The notes: generated by a model not told the origin, from the sequence alone. Numbered from the stretch's first letter, positions 41,293 through 52,554 are shown. The stretch is 64,000 nucleotides of DNA from Macrobrachium rosenbergii (GCF_040412425.1 NC_089762.1:18459212-18523211), one strand, 5' to 3'. Program-made: numbers and translations.

Positions 41293-41720
41293 CAGCAGTA
41301 AACCTTGAAACCATAAAGTTTTGTTTCAAGTTTAGCAGTAAAATTATAAATGGCACAAAAATGCAAATTTTCATTAGCAGTACAAAGGGTTGTCTTGGGA
41401 CTTTTCATTTTGCCTGTCGGCAAAGCAAACGAGGCTCATAGTAGTACAATTGGAACACGAATAAAGTTAACTTGATGAACGAGACGTTTGCGTGTTTGCT
41501 CATACGAGCCTTCGTAAGTAGAGTAGTTTTCTCTTTTTTTTTTTTTTTTTTTATTTATTGGCGCAGATGTATCGGTGCTAAAGGTCTTCTACTTTCATAG
41601 GAATTTTGCCCTTTGCGACTGAAAATATCACGCCAGTATTAATTGTAATTGCATATTGGAGTTTATTTCTGCCCTCTCGATACCTGATTGGGTTGCTGAG
41701 TGGCTGTTCATTCCTTCATA

Positions 41721-42000
41721 CTGCCCTAAAATACAAGACTGCTGTATCTGCAAAATTTTCGAAATTGATATATGCCACCTATTGGGCTCGTGAAACACAA
41801 AATATATAAGTTATTGCAGTTTCAGAATAATTCTACAATTAGTGCAGCAGATAATTGCATATTTCATAAGAATCGTTCAGATAGTGAAACAAGCATGAAA
41901 TTTTGCACAAGTGCTCTTTAAAGTTCCCTCTATCAGAAAAGGGCGCTGGCCACGCAAAAATTTAATATGGCGGCCAAATTCCAAGATGGCGGCCAGTATC
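41721..42000 (+). repeat. Left terminal inverted repeat of the transposon
   Basis: Pairs with the right end through blocks CTGTATCTGCAAAA, TAGTGCAGCAGAT, ATCGTTCAGATAGTGAAACA + AGCATGAAATTT, and GGGCGCTGGCCAC. The inner part holds two TGGCGGCCA-type words, also repeated at the right end, which could be subterminal transposase sites (inference). Confidence 0.88.
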
Positions 42001-42969
42001 GACAGATTTTGGCTAATTTTTCACTAGAATGGCATGTATTTGCTTCTAGCAATATGGTAAAGCTCTTCCATACTATTTCTTGTGAATATTATGTTTCTGT
42101 AGCTTCCCAGTACAGTTTACCTTTAAATATGGGGGCTATATGGCTGCCAAGAAAAGGTAGAAACAATAATTATAATGAGAAATAATGCCCGTTCAACAAT
42201 TATCGTTTTAAGCATGGATCTTGGTTTCTGTGGTTTTAGATCCTAATGAGGCCATCTCTTTCGAATAACTCATCAATTTTGAAGGAAAATTAATAAATGT
42301 AAAAGAGTGTATGTCTGCACACAACCAGGGCACACTGGTGACATCACTGCTGTGTAACTCAGCATGGGGTTCAGTGCCAGCTAATCCAGCTTTACTAATC
42401 CTGTAGTCTTAGACTAGTAGTTGTAGTATAGTTTAGTTTAGTGTCCCAAATGCTTTCTAACAGCCCCAGACCAGCTATAGTTAGATAGCCGCACCTGAAT
42501 AGACAGGATGTGCCAGCGCGGAGAGCCGAGCCAAGGGTATGGGGGCTGTACATGATGGTTCATGTACTTACCCGGATGGTGTACAGATCACACGGGACTT
42601 AAATGGCACTGGATGAATGATCGGGCTAGGTGTAGGGAGACCGAACCTAGTTGAATCCATACAGGAATGTGTGCTTTGTTTAAGGTGGTAAAAGGATAAC
42701 CCTCGGCCTTAATCAAAAGTGAAATCATGGCAGAATGTGATGCCAATCCAATATTGAGCAGTAGAAAAACAAACTGGAGTTTGTGTTGTCTTTGTCAGAA
42801 GGACAAAAGAGGTGAGCACTTGACATCACCTCCAAGTCATCATGTCCTAGACCATGATGGGTACACAATGCTGGCAAGGAACATTCCCATGTTCAGTGAA
42901 ATTAATGAAATGCCACTGATCAGGCTCATTCTGTTGCTACGATCAAACACGTGATGCAGAAAGTGCAGG

Positions 42970-45165
42970 ATGTCACTGATTTTTCTGAACCCTGGCCAGA
43001 TACCCATAATCACAGCTGATCAGCCAATCTATGCCGTAGCAAAGCAGGTGCAGTGGCAGTGGCCTGATCAGTATGGCGAAGACAAGTATCTGGTAATGTT
43101 TGGTGGTCTGCACATTGAGATGGCAGCAATGACATCTCTTGGTACTCTTCTTCATGGCAGTGGTTGGACAGGAGCTCTGGTGGAGGCAGGAGTTGCTTCA
43201 TCTGGAACTGCAGAATCCTTCCTGTCAGCTGCAAGTGTAACCAGGACACGGCAGATGCACCAGGTTACAGCCTCTAGTTTGTACAAACTCCTGAGGACAG
43301 CATACACTGACTACTGTGCTGAGAAAGCAAACAACAATGAGCAGGCATTAGAGTTTGAGGAGTGGTGTGACCTTCGAAGACAGCAGAGTCCACAGTTCCA
43401 CTTCTGGCACATGGTGTTGTCTATGGAACTTGTGATATTCCTACTGATCAGGTCCTTCCGTGAGGCCAATTTTGTCCTCTACTGCCAGGCATTGCATGAG
43501 CTGATACCCTACTTCTTTTCCAACAATAATACAAACTATGCTCGTAGGCTGCCTATTCACCTCAGGGACATGCTTACCCTAGAGAGTTCACACCCAGAGT
43601 TGCACAAGGAGTTCAAGGCTGGCAACTTTGTTGTGCACAAGACCAGTCGCCAGTTCTCAGCAATGGCTCTTGACCAAGCTCATGAGCAGACCAATGCCTT
43701 TATAAAGGCTGATGGCGGAGCCATTGGGCTGACTGAAGATCCGTCAGCACTCAGAAGATGGATGGTGGCTGGCCCAGAGATCATCCGCTTGGTGTCTGCA
43801 TACGAAACAGAGGTTCAAAGTAAGGAGTCTAATGAGCAGACAACACACCATGAACAAACACCTCATGTGCAGAAGACATTCTTGGAGAGAGTCAGCAAGC
43901 TGTCATTGGCTTTGCAACACTTGGGAAGTCCTTTTCAGGAAGAGAGCCAGGATCTGTATTCCATTGACAACAAAGACATTGCCCACCCCAGCTCAGCAGA
44001 ACTTCTACAGACACACCTTGACAGAGGCCGCACTAAATTTCAGAAGTTTTCAGACTCTTTGGCAAACAATGCAGTCTCCTTCTATGAGCCGATAAAGAAG
44101 AACAGAACTGACTTCTTCAGGCAAGAAGCTGCTCCTGTAGAACAGTCAAAGCAGAAACTTCTGAAGGAGGATTGCCAGCTTTTCTCAAAGCTATTTATAT
44201 CCTGTCAGAGCCGTGAATGTGATCTGCAGGAATTCTTCCAGCACGAGAATCAAACATTCCCAGCTTCCCTTAGTGAGGGTGGTAGGCTGTACACATGTCA
44301 GAAGTCTCAGCTGACCTCGGTCCTGGAGAGTCATGTTACACTAGAAGACAAAGAACCAAAGACTGATGTCCTCATTGTAGATGGATCAGCTTTGGTCCAT
44401 GCCTTGCCACCAAAGAAAGGAAAGACCTTTGAGGGCTATGCACTTTGCGACTTCTTGCCTGTGATACAATCCTATAGCAGCAAGTACACATCATCACATA
44501 TTGTATTTGATGTATACAATACATCCAGCCTCAAAGCTGAGACCAGGCTCCAACGTGGTCAAGGAGGAAGGCGCAAGGTGACAGACAAGAACACAATTCC
44601 ATCCAACTGGCGCAATTTCCTAAGACACGATGCCAACAAGACAGAGTTGTTCCAGTTCCTGGCAGACAAAGTTGCCCAGATGTCTGCCACAAATGTTGTC
44701 ATTGCCACGAAAGGGTCTGCTGTCCTCAGCACTCATGAGGCTAGTCTTCAGGGACTGGAAAAGTGCTCTCATGAGGAAGCTGACACCCGCATCTTTCTCC
44801 ATGCCAAATATGCCACAGAACATGGAGCCAAGACCATCACGGTTAAAGCAAATGACACAGATGTTCTTGTCGTTGCAGTCAGTGCTTTCTCCACTCTCCA
44901 CAATCTAGGGCTAGAGAAGCTATGGGTGGCATTTGGCCAAGGCCAGAGCCTGCGCTGGATTGCTGTGCATGACCTGTGCAACTCTCTGGGCCAGGAGAAG
45001 GTGAATGGCATGCTCTTCTTCCATGCGTTCACAGGCTGTGATACAGTGTCAGCCTTCCGGAGCAAGGGGCAAGAAGACCGCCTGGCAGACATGGAACATC
45101 TTTCCAGAGGCCTCCACTGTGTTCTCCAAACTGAGTCACTACCCTCTCAGAGTGGAAGAGAGTGA
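42970..45165 (+). CDS. Transposase core with PIN/XPG-like nuclease domain (731-codon open frame)
   Basis: Longest non-repetitive open frame in the window. Residues 1-280 form a conserved block with TADQP (D17), MFGGLHIEMA (H48) and ALDQAHEQTNAFIK (D235, E239), which may be the transposase catalytic core (inference). Residues about 465-700 look like a PIN/FEN/XPG metal-dependent nuclease: LIVDGSALVH (D471), IVFDVYNT (D514), HEEADTRI (E602, E603, D605), NDTDVLVVA (D629, D631) and FTGCDTVSAF (D691), in the order of the XPG acidic residues and its GCD motif. About residues 697-731 are out of frame. The ATG at 42970 is not the natural start, which lies upstream at 42727. Likely role: cutting DNA during transposition in the nucleus. 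Confidence 0.72.
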   Translation: MSLIFLNPGQIPIITADQPIYAVAKQVQWQWPDQYGEDKYLVMFGGLHIEMAAMTSLGTLLHGSGWTGALVEAGVASSGTAESFLSAASVTRTRQMHQVTASSLYKLLRTAYTDYCAEKANNNEQALEFEEWCDLRRQQSPQFHFWHMVLSMELVIFLLIRSFREANFVLYCQALHELIPYFFSNNNTNYARRLPIHLRDMLTLESSHPELHKEFKAGNFVVHKTSRQFSAMALDQAHEQTNAFIKADGGAIGLTEDPSALRRWMVAGPEIIRLVSAYETEVQSKESNEQTTHHEQTPHVQKTFLERVSKLSLALQHLGSPFQEESQDLYSIDNKDIAHPSSAELLQTHLDRGRTKFQKFSDSLANNAVSFYEPIKKNRTDFFRQEAAPVEQSKQKLLKEDCQLFSKLFISCQSRECDLQEFFQHENQTFPASLSEGGRLYTCQKSQLTSVLESHVTLEDKEPKTDVLIVDGSALVHALPPKKGKTFEGYALCDFLPVIQSYSSKYTSSHIVFDVYNTSSLKAETRLQRGQGGRRKVTDKNTIPSNWRNFLRHDANKTELFQFLADKVAQMSATNVVIATKGSAVLSTHEASLQGLEKCSHEEADTRIFLHAKYATEHGAKTITVKANDTDVLVVAVSAFSTLHNLGLEKLWVAFGQGQSLRWIAVHDLCNSLGQEKVNGMLFFHAFTGCDTVSAFRSKGQEDRLADMEHLSRGLHCVLQTESLPSQSGRE

Positions 45166-45339
45166 CCTGAAGGTCCTGGAGAGGTTTGTCATACTTATGT
45201 ATGAAAGATCCAGCACTGCTGGCACTGTGGATGAGGCTAGACTTGATATGTTTGCCAGAAAACAAAGGGCATATGAGGCCATTCCACCAACCAGGGGAGC
45301 TCTCCTCCAACACACCAAGCGTGCTGCGTACCAGGCTGG

Positions 45340-45573
45340 TTGTGTGTGGGGCAGGCCACCCAGTGTCAGCCACAGCCAGAGAACCCTGCTGAGTGGGGAT
45401 GGCAAAAGTCTGGTGAAGCATGGCAAGTCCTCTGGACAACCAACTCGCCCTTAGCCAAGAGTTGCCAACAGCTTACCAAATGTGGATGCAAAGCAGGCTG
45501 TCGGGAAAGGTGCAAGTGCTACAAGCTGGGTCTTCCCTGCACAGCTCTGTGCACTTGCAAATGTGAAGTCTAG
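45340..45573 (+). pseudogene. C-terminal CXC (tesmin/TSO1-like) cysteine domain of the transposase
   Basis: Frame 1 again encodes homologous residues from about 45350: PAEWGWQKSGEAWQVLWTT, then SCQQLTKCGCKAGC, then RERCKCYKLGLPC and TALCTCKCEV before TAG. Nine cysteines lie within 31 residues in the spacing of tesmin/TSO1 CXC domains, which bind zinc and DNA. It is separated from the nuclease frame by the 45060-45350 segment read in frame 2 (ERFVILMYERSS…TKRAAYQAGCVWG). Likely role: recognising the element ends. Confidence 0.75.
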
Positions 45574-46049
45574 ATAAATATTGCCTCTCTTCAGTAGATA
45601 ATCTAGCTTGAGCATCCAACGTGTCATGCTATGCCTACCTTCTTATCCTCGAATTTTTCAAAGGTGTAGGTTGAGAGACCTATACATAGATTGCTTGCGT
45701 TTAGTCCGTATTTCTCTTTTTTCTTTTTATGGTTACAGTCTTAGACACAATGTTGTATGTGACCATACCATTACTATTTCAGTTGAAAATAGCATATTAG
45801 TTAAACTGTCTGATCACATGAATATACCATTAAATAAAAACAGTTGGTCTCTATGTTCAGCGCTGTGGATAGAAAAAAACTTTATGGCAACCATTTTGTA
45901 CGCCATCTTGGTTACAATTCATTTAGTAAGGGTTTTCAATAAAATGTGTGGTATGGAACATTTTTATAACCTAAAAGTCGAGGTTTAAAAAAAAAAAAAC
46001 TGGCATATTCCATCCAATAGATGCTCCCAAACCAGTGAATCTCAACATA

Positions 46050-46335
46050 GATGGCGGCCATTTTGAAAAATAGCCGCCATCTTGATTTTCAGGTGGCCAG
46101 CGCCCTTTCTAAGAGAGCGTAGTCTTAGGAATGTTTGTGCCAAATTTCATGCTTGTTTCACTATCTGAACGATTTTTACAGCAATCTGCTGCACTAAATG
46201 CTTTCCACGAGTATTTTCGGGGTCCCATTTGCAGTATCTGCAGAATCAGTAGTAAAACAAGGGAAAACTGCAGTATCTACCATTTTTCTCAGTTTTGTAT
46301 TTTTGCAGATACTGCATTCTTCCATTGTAGGGCAA
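46050..46335 (-). repeat. Right terminal inverted repeat of the transposon
   Basis: Reverse complement of the left end: GTGGCCAGCGCCCTTTCT at 46093-46110, CATGCTTGTTTCACTATCTG at about 46149, and TTTTGCAGATACTGCATTCT at about 46301. It has an extra GCAGTATCTGCAGA-like segment near 46231 not seen on the left. CCATTTT/GCCGCCAT words at 46050-46082 mirror the inner left end. Confidence 0.88.
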
Positions 46336-46339
46336 CATA

Positions 46340-46444
46340 GATTAACTATGCCTCCCCAGATGGATTTTAAGAAGTGATGACTAGATGACTTACCTGTTTT
46401 TTCTAGTGAACCTCCTCGTATTGAAGTAGCACATTACATATTGG

Positions 46445-46481
<37 letters not shown>

Positions 46482-48220
46482 GGGTGTACTTAATTATTTC
46501 CCATATGCTTGAACTAGTTACCGAGTATCGCTTTGAAAGAAGGAATAGTAAGGTAAGGCCCGTATAAAAGTAACTATCAACTTATTTTTGAGTGTGAGAA
46601 GTTTCTTTTATTCTCTGTCTTATTCTCCCTCAACAAATGTACTTAAAATTTCGTACCTTAAAGCTTTCCAAGTAGCACACAACTCACCGTCCCAATTAAA
46701 TGCTGTGAGCTCTTGATAATCCTTTTCTTTTTTTGCATTCATGTAATCTTATAAAAGTGAAATTTCTCTCTTTTTATTTTGCTTGTAAATAGTTACATTA
46801 TGTTGGTATTACACATTTTAAAACGAAAGCGATAAAATTATATATCCTGTCTATTCTTTTTGCCTGTTTTGGTTTGCTCTGTTTCATTGCTTTATTTTAT
46901 CAGGTAATTTGCTTTCTCCGTTTCATATCAAGTTTTCGCTCCCTACGCCTAGTGATGTCTTTTTTTTCAGAATTCAGTGAAATATTTGGTCATCGTTTTT
47001 CAACGTTCATTGTCTTTATTCTGTGCAGTAATACATTCCTTATTAATGATGTTCTGCTATCATTTCTGTATCCTAGAGTAAATACAAAATCACAGAAATA
47101 TAAATGAAAAATAGGTGGCATATATCTAAAATATGAATGAGCATGTTTCTTATCATTCGATCCGAAACAAAACCAGTGAAACAGAATGAAAAATCCTAAC
47201 TTACAGGGAATAATAGTAAGACCTAGCTGTTCATGAATTTGTTTAGTTTCCAAAAAAGCTGGCACTGGATCCTTGCTATTTAAATTAGTAAAACATTGTC
47301 GACCTATAAGCCCCTAGAAGATGAAAAACATCACATCCTCTATTCTCTTTGTCCCTAAGAATCCATAATATAATTTTTTGCCGGAGAATTTTTTTTTCAG
47401 GTACCCTGACTGCTATTCAGTAGGGATCTATATCTATTTCTTAAACTAGATTTTCGTTTGGTTGCTTGAATTTGGGGACCATTAATGCAAGCTCGAGGTG
47501 AAGCCTGTTCGATCACCTGCATCATCATGGCGGCAACCATAACATTACGGAACTGAAACATTTCTGTGGCTTCCATCTTCATTTTTATTATTTTTTGTTT
47601 CCATGAGATTAAGCCCGACGAGGGCTTTAGGCTCTCCGTCCCATCAGCCTTTGCATTAGAGAAACAACGGGTTCTTTATGTGCAATCTTGAAACTCACGT
47701 GGGAGATGCCTTGGGGAGCGACAAAGTAAGGAAAAAATCCTTTCTCAGAAGCTTAAATGTAACATTTGCATACCATCATAGTCCAGTACAGCATGAGTAA
47801 ATGGCAGGACGCGTTTTGCATATTGGGGACTCTGTGCTGAACAGCACATCACAGCCCAACCACGGAAGGCGTAACAGTCATCATTCTTATCAACCATTTT
47901 TTGGAGAGGAAGCTCCATTTTCCATTTGCCATTACAACTCCTGAGCATCACGACTTCTTGTTTTTTCTCTTTCAGTCCTCTGGCCAAGACCCCCGTCTAC
48001 CCTCCCTTGGCAGAAAAAAAAAAAAGGAAACATGGGGTATACCGATCCCCCTTCACCTAACTTACTGGATTTCGTTTTCCAAGTTCAGAACGACCATTCC
48101 TTGAATGTTTACCTCAGTCTTTTTCACTGTATAGAGAATGTCCGCAAATACGGCAGCTGTTTCCTCTCCACCGGAATGGCATAACTACAGGAAAGGTTTT
48201 ATTACAGCGTTATCTGCAAA
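46340..48220. other. Non-coding DNA with a (CA)n array
   Basis: (CA)n at about 46452-46480. Otherwise no gene or element recognised; open frames at 46874-47107 and 46990-47265 overlap on opposite strands and show no motif. Confidence 0.5.
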
Positions 48221-48224
48221 TCCA

Positions 48225-48500
48225 ATCGATGGGGGAGGAGTGCGCTGTGCCGGTTCGCCCGCACATTGTCCACGTTCTGAATAACCACTTTGCAATCTTC
48301 GTCAGGTCGTCCGCCGGCACTCCTGCAGGCAACTCGTGATCTATGCCTCGACCACCCTCTAATCGACCTCCCTTCTCCGCACGCCACCACCAGAGACCCC
48401 ATCACAGAGATCCACCGACGATGGGACAACCCTGCCTGCGGTCGGACGCTGGTGTTATATGGACGACGGAGGGGACTCGAGGATGGCTGTCGACGGGAAC
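48225..48500. promoter_or_regulatory. CpG-rich GC island, unassigned
   Basis: GC- and CpG-rich patch (CGTCAGGTCGTCCGCCGGC, CACCGACGATGGGACAACC). Both strands give open frames (48202-48429 minus, 48290-48673 plus) with no recognised domain. It could be an old exon, a transposon remnant or a regulatory island; the sequence does not decide. Confidence 0.2.
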
Positions 48501-48743
48501 TGGAGCTGTTTTGCTGTCATTATTTCGTCAGGTTTCTCTTACATCTCTCTCTCTCCGTTTTGCTGTTTGCGTCGATATACCAAAGTTCCTACCACCAATG
48601 TTTCTTTCAAGGCCTGGAGGCATTTTTTTTGGTAGCTACCTGTGTTTTTTTTTTTATCATCTTAATAGTTTAAGAACAGAGGCTTATGTCGGACAAAATG
48701 GCCTATTCGAGCTCGCTCACAGAAACACACTCATGTATATATG

Positions 48744-48880
<137 letters not shown>

Positions 48881-49555
48881 TTATTAAGTAAATTTTCTGA
48901 GCATATATATATGTTTAGCTGCAATTACATTCGATCAGGTTATGTACCGTTTGCAATGATACAGTTGAAGGATAAACAATATTAATTGTTACTGATATAT
49001 CGAGAACTTATTGGTATCAATACCACCTCTTATCCAGATTTTTCATGGAGTTTTCCACAAGACCTCTGAATGCGTTACTAGAGCAATAGTTCTGTTCGTT
49101 TAATTGGGCATTGGAATAGCTCTACTTCAATGCTTGTTCTTTGGTAGAAGCTAAAAACGAAAATAAATTTGGCGGTCTGTTATTATGCGAGTTCCCGCAT
49201 TCTCATTGGTGAAGAGACGGCGACAGATTTCATGCAGAATATATTACAGTCTCAGTGCATTATTCTAAGAAATACTGTACGAAACCAAAAATATTTAAGT
49301 TGAAGGTTATAGATTAAAATGGCTCATGCCAGCACAAAATTTTGCATAAAGGCGATCCATAAGTGTCGTAAAATGTTTTGAGGCACAAGAGGCCTGACGT
49401 GGACCTCTGGACTTTTACAGCCAACAGAGACGGATGTTTAGACAACGTACTCTTTTACCGTATGGTCATTCACTTTATGTCTTTCAAAATGCTATACACT
49501 AATGTCATGTTCAAGCAACACAATATAACCACACATAACACGTTGGTTAGAATAT

Positions 49556-49812
49556 AATTATGAAGTCATTCAGCGCTGAAAGGGAAATTGAGCGTAAAAA
49601 GCTTTTAAAACTGTAACAGGAGGAAAACCTCAAAGCAGTTGCACTACGAAACAATTGTTAGGAGAGGGTGGAAAGTCAGATGGAAGACAGAGAATATGAA
49701 TGGAGGTACAGTAAAAGGAATGAAAGGGTTTGCAGCTAGGGGCCGAAGGGACGCTGCAAAGAACCTTAAGTAATGCCTACAGAGCACCGGGTTAGGTGCA
49801 CTGACAACGCTA
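49556..49812 (-). mobile_element. Dispersed repeat family C, copy 2 (minus strand)
   Basis: Reverse-complemented, it reads GTTGTCAGTGCACCTAACC, GTAGGCATTACTTAAGG, CTTTGCAGCGTCCCTTCGG and CCCCTAGCTGCAAACCC, and ends in TTCAGCGCTGAATGACTTC. The order is that of the 32150 and 60275 copies, and of the three it looks closest to an intact form. Confidence 0.7.
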
Positions 49813-50242
49813 CCCTTCCTACGGGGCACACGTAACACGCTTTCAGAGCCTTCGTAAATGGCTCTCTCTCTCTCGTTGATTTAGCAGTAGTATTTTTGAT
49901 TGGACTGAAATGAATATTACGGGAAAGAGATAAAACCACAAGACTTTTGATAAACACGTCAAGTTTGGTTCATTTTTACAGTAGTAATACTCGCATATAC
50001 TCACACTCTTACTTCATCCTGCCTTCTTTTTATGTGGGTAAGAAGTGACAATGGTTTCTTAGAAAGACACGAACTAAGGGATATTAGCAACAATATCTTT
50101 ACTTCGGGACAATTGTTTTCTGGTCCTAGACTGACGTCAAGGTCACCCTTATTTTTCAGAGTTAGTTATTTGAAGAACCCTTTACTCCTCACCTCAGCTG
50201 CTAATATTCCCAGTTTATAATACTCCCTCATGCTGTCATAAA

Positions 50243-50527
50243 AATAAGTTAAGTATATCTTAGTTTAACCAGACCACTGAGCTGATTAACAGCTCTCCTA
50301 GGGCTGGCCCAAAGGATTAGATTTATTTTACGTGGCTAAGAACCAATTGGTTACCTAGCAACGGGACCTACAGCTTATTGTGGAATCCGAACCACATTAT
50401 AGCGAGAAATGAATTTCTATCACCAGAAACAAATTCCTCTAATTCTTCACTGGCCGGTCGGAGATTCGAACTCGCGACCAAGAGAGTGGTAGCTGAGAAC
50501 GGAACCAGCTCACCCAGCGAGGAACTA
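50243..50527 (-). mobile_element. tRNA-derived SINE family A, full-length copy with target duplication
   Basis: Head at the right (RC: GTTCTCAGCTACCACTCTC for box A, GAGTTCGAATCTCC for box B), tail at the left. Flanked by the 13 bp duplication ATGCTGTCATAAA at 50230-50242 and 50528-50540. Very close to the 24397 and 26571 copies in the body. Confidence 0.92.
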
Positions 50528-50540
50528 ATGCTGTCATAAA

Positions 50541-51780
50541 GATGACATTTCACCGTTGCTTGTTGTCAAGAGTAAGAATTTTCCTTTTGCCTTTTGATGG
50601 ACCATTAACATAGACTCAAAAACTGAATGTCAATTACAAAAATGAAACCAAGATATTATATTTATGTTTCGGCAGATATGTAACGCGACAATGTACAAAA
50701 TATATAGAAATCACGGGAGTTTAGCTAAGAATGATGATAAGCTATTAATTACGATGGGACAGTAGAAATACAATTCGTCAGAACTCTCGATGGGTGACAT
50801 GTTGCTTGGAGCCAACATGAAGCAAAGCTGTCGGACAGTTTACAATAGGCAGCATCTGCGCTTTCAGTGAAATCAGTCGGAAAAACTCCAATGCTATATA
50901 TTTTCTGTTGCAAACTTCCTCGTCACATGCACATGTATAGTTACTTGTCGCATATTCCCGTTACATATGTGTAAGGTTTTTTACTTTGGTCGACGAACCT
51001 GAGGTTTGATGTCAAGCAACTGGAAGAACGTTTATTTTCTATAGTTTCAGTACCAAAAATGCCTCTTGCTTCTTCCTAACAGAGTTTTGATGAACAACTG
51101 GGAGGCATGTTCGTTGATTAGATATTGAGTGTAATGGTTCTGAAAGATGAAAGAAAGTTATAGGAATGACAGGGAAAAAATGGTATGTATAAAGACCGGA
51201 AAAAAATCGAATTTCATCAGGAGAATCTGTCTGAGATCGCCAATACCAATAAAAAATATTAGGAAAAGAGATTAAAGACAGGCCTAAACAGAAAACAAGA
51301 GCCATAAAGGTAGAAAACTCATCAATTAGAAATCATTCAGTCAAGGGAATTGAATTTAAGCGACAGTTACATGACAGCGAGAGAAAGAATCAAAGTATCG
51401 CTGTCTACAGGAAAAACAGCGTAAAAGGATGAACGGGGAAAAGTTTTAGTGAGCGTGCGTGCCATATCATAATTGGGAAGTAAAAGAAGAGGATGCATTC
51501 CAGGTAATGTTGACCACAGATCATCAGGAAATATGTAATTAATACATACATGCACATACTCAAATATATGTAAATGTACCAGTATATGCGAAAACTCACA
51601 CATAACATACATATATATACATATGTTTGTATATGTATATATCATATATATATATATATATGATTTATGTGTGTCTCTCTCTATATATACAGGAACAAGA
51701 ACACCAGTGCTAATACCCGTAACATCGCCTTTTTTCTCATTTTGAGTTTCTCTGTCTCCATCATCAGGCTGAAAGACAGA
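50541..51780. other. Non-coding DNA, nothing recognised
   Basis: No gene or element identified. Short AT-rich microsatellite-like stretches at about 51605-51665. Confidence 0.5.
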
Positions 51781-51789
51781 AGAATATGA

Positions 51790-51790
51790 A

Positions 51791-51863
<73 letters not shown>

Positions 51864-51935
51864 CTATATAATATATATATGTACACACATATATATGCAC
51901 ACACATACATATATACATACTGTACATACATACAT
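51790..51935. repeat. (TA)n and (CATA)n microsatellite
   Basis: TA runs to about 51862 with a phase slip, then CACA/CATA units. Confidence 0.95.
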
Positions 51936-52554
51936 ATGGGGACGGTCTTCTTTCTGTTGATTAAGAGGCAAATCCGGAGGATGACTTGGTAGATTAGCAT
52001 AGAAACAGAAAAAGAAAAAACGGCTATGAAATTAACGACAAAATGTAGAAAGGTTAGGCATAAGTGGATGGCTGACTGGAATACCTAGGGTTTAGCAAGT
52101 ACTGTGAAATTTTCTGGAAAGAAAGAAGTGATCGATAAGTGTATAAGTAATAGTGAAGGTACTATAAGTGAAAAGTGGCTAAATGTGTTATCTTTCAAAA
52201 GATAGTGGGAGGGAACGCAGCAACTGGGAGGGATGTTTGAACAAGATCATTTGGGCCAAGTACCTGAAGAATCTGGGAGAAAGGGGAAAAGACTAAATTT
52301 CCTGATGAGACTTTTGAGAAGGTTCATGACGGGGTCATACAAATAAGATTGTCGATTGCTGGAAATATATAGCGGCAGTATGTCATGAGCAATTCATAAA
52401 TTTATTTTTTAAAAATGTCTAAGAGATGAAACGAACGCTAGTTCATCAGTATACGAAGAAATTTCATTAACGATTGAGATGACATTTTTTAAGGAAAAGA
52501 ATTTGTGACTTAAAATTATATGGAAACAAATCCAACATCTACTCACATATATAC

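Larger units (their letters stand above)
42727..45573 (+). pseudogene. Transposase gene of the Academ-like element, frame-broken
   Basis: Coding starts at an ATG in good context (AATCATGGC) at 42727 and ends at TAG 45571-45573. It passes through several frame changes. Frame 1 runs to about 42917, then frame 3 to about 42984, frame 1 to about 45060, frame 2 to about 45350, and frame 1 to the end. The first break looks like an internal deletion: comparable proteins, as I recall, have several hundred residues between the N-terminal Cys segment and the central region. The other three look like single-base indels next to short homopolymers (TTTTT, CCGG, GGGG), so assembly error is possible. The N-terminal part holds a CCLCQ motif (residues about 19-23) like the start of related proteins. 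Confidence 0.75.
41721..46335 (+). mobile_element. Academ-like DNA transposon, nearly intact structure
   Basis: A 4615 bp element with long terminal inverted repeats and an apparent 4 bp target duplication, CATA at 41717-41720 and 46336-46339. Termini read CTGCCCTA at the left and TAGGGCAA at the right. Inside is one interrupted gene (42727-45573) for a protein with a PIN/XPG-like nuclease and a C-terminal CXC cysteine cluster. From memory, Academ transposases carry an XPG-type nuclease and a Cys8 finger and leave 3-4 bp duplications, so I place it there by inference. The coding part is clearly richer in G+C than the flanks, as expected of a separate replicon. Confidence 0.75.

Noticed and set aside
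44620..45439. Antisense open frames inside the transposon (44620-44901, 44769-45092, 45029-45439)
   Set aside because: They are shadows of the sense transposase, which has clear motifs in the plus-strand frames.
42727..45573. Reading the 731-codon frame as a host gene
   Set aside because: It lies between matching long terminal inverted repeats with a target duplication and is frame-broken at both ends, so it belongs to a transposon.
48202..48673. Open frames on both strands in a CpG-rich patch as possible exon
   Set aside because: No recognisable domain on either strand; kept only as a composition feature.
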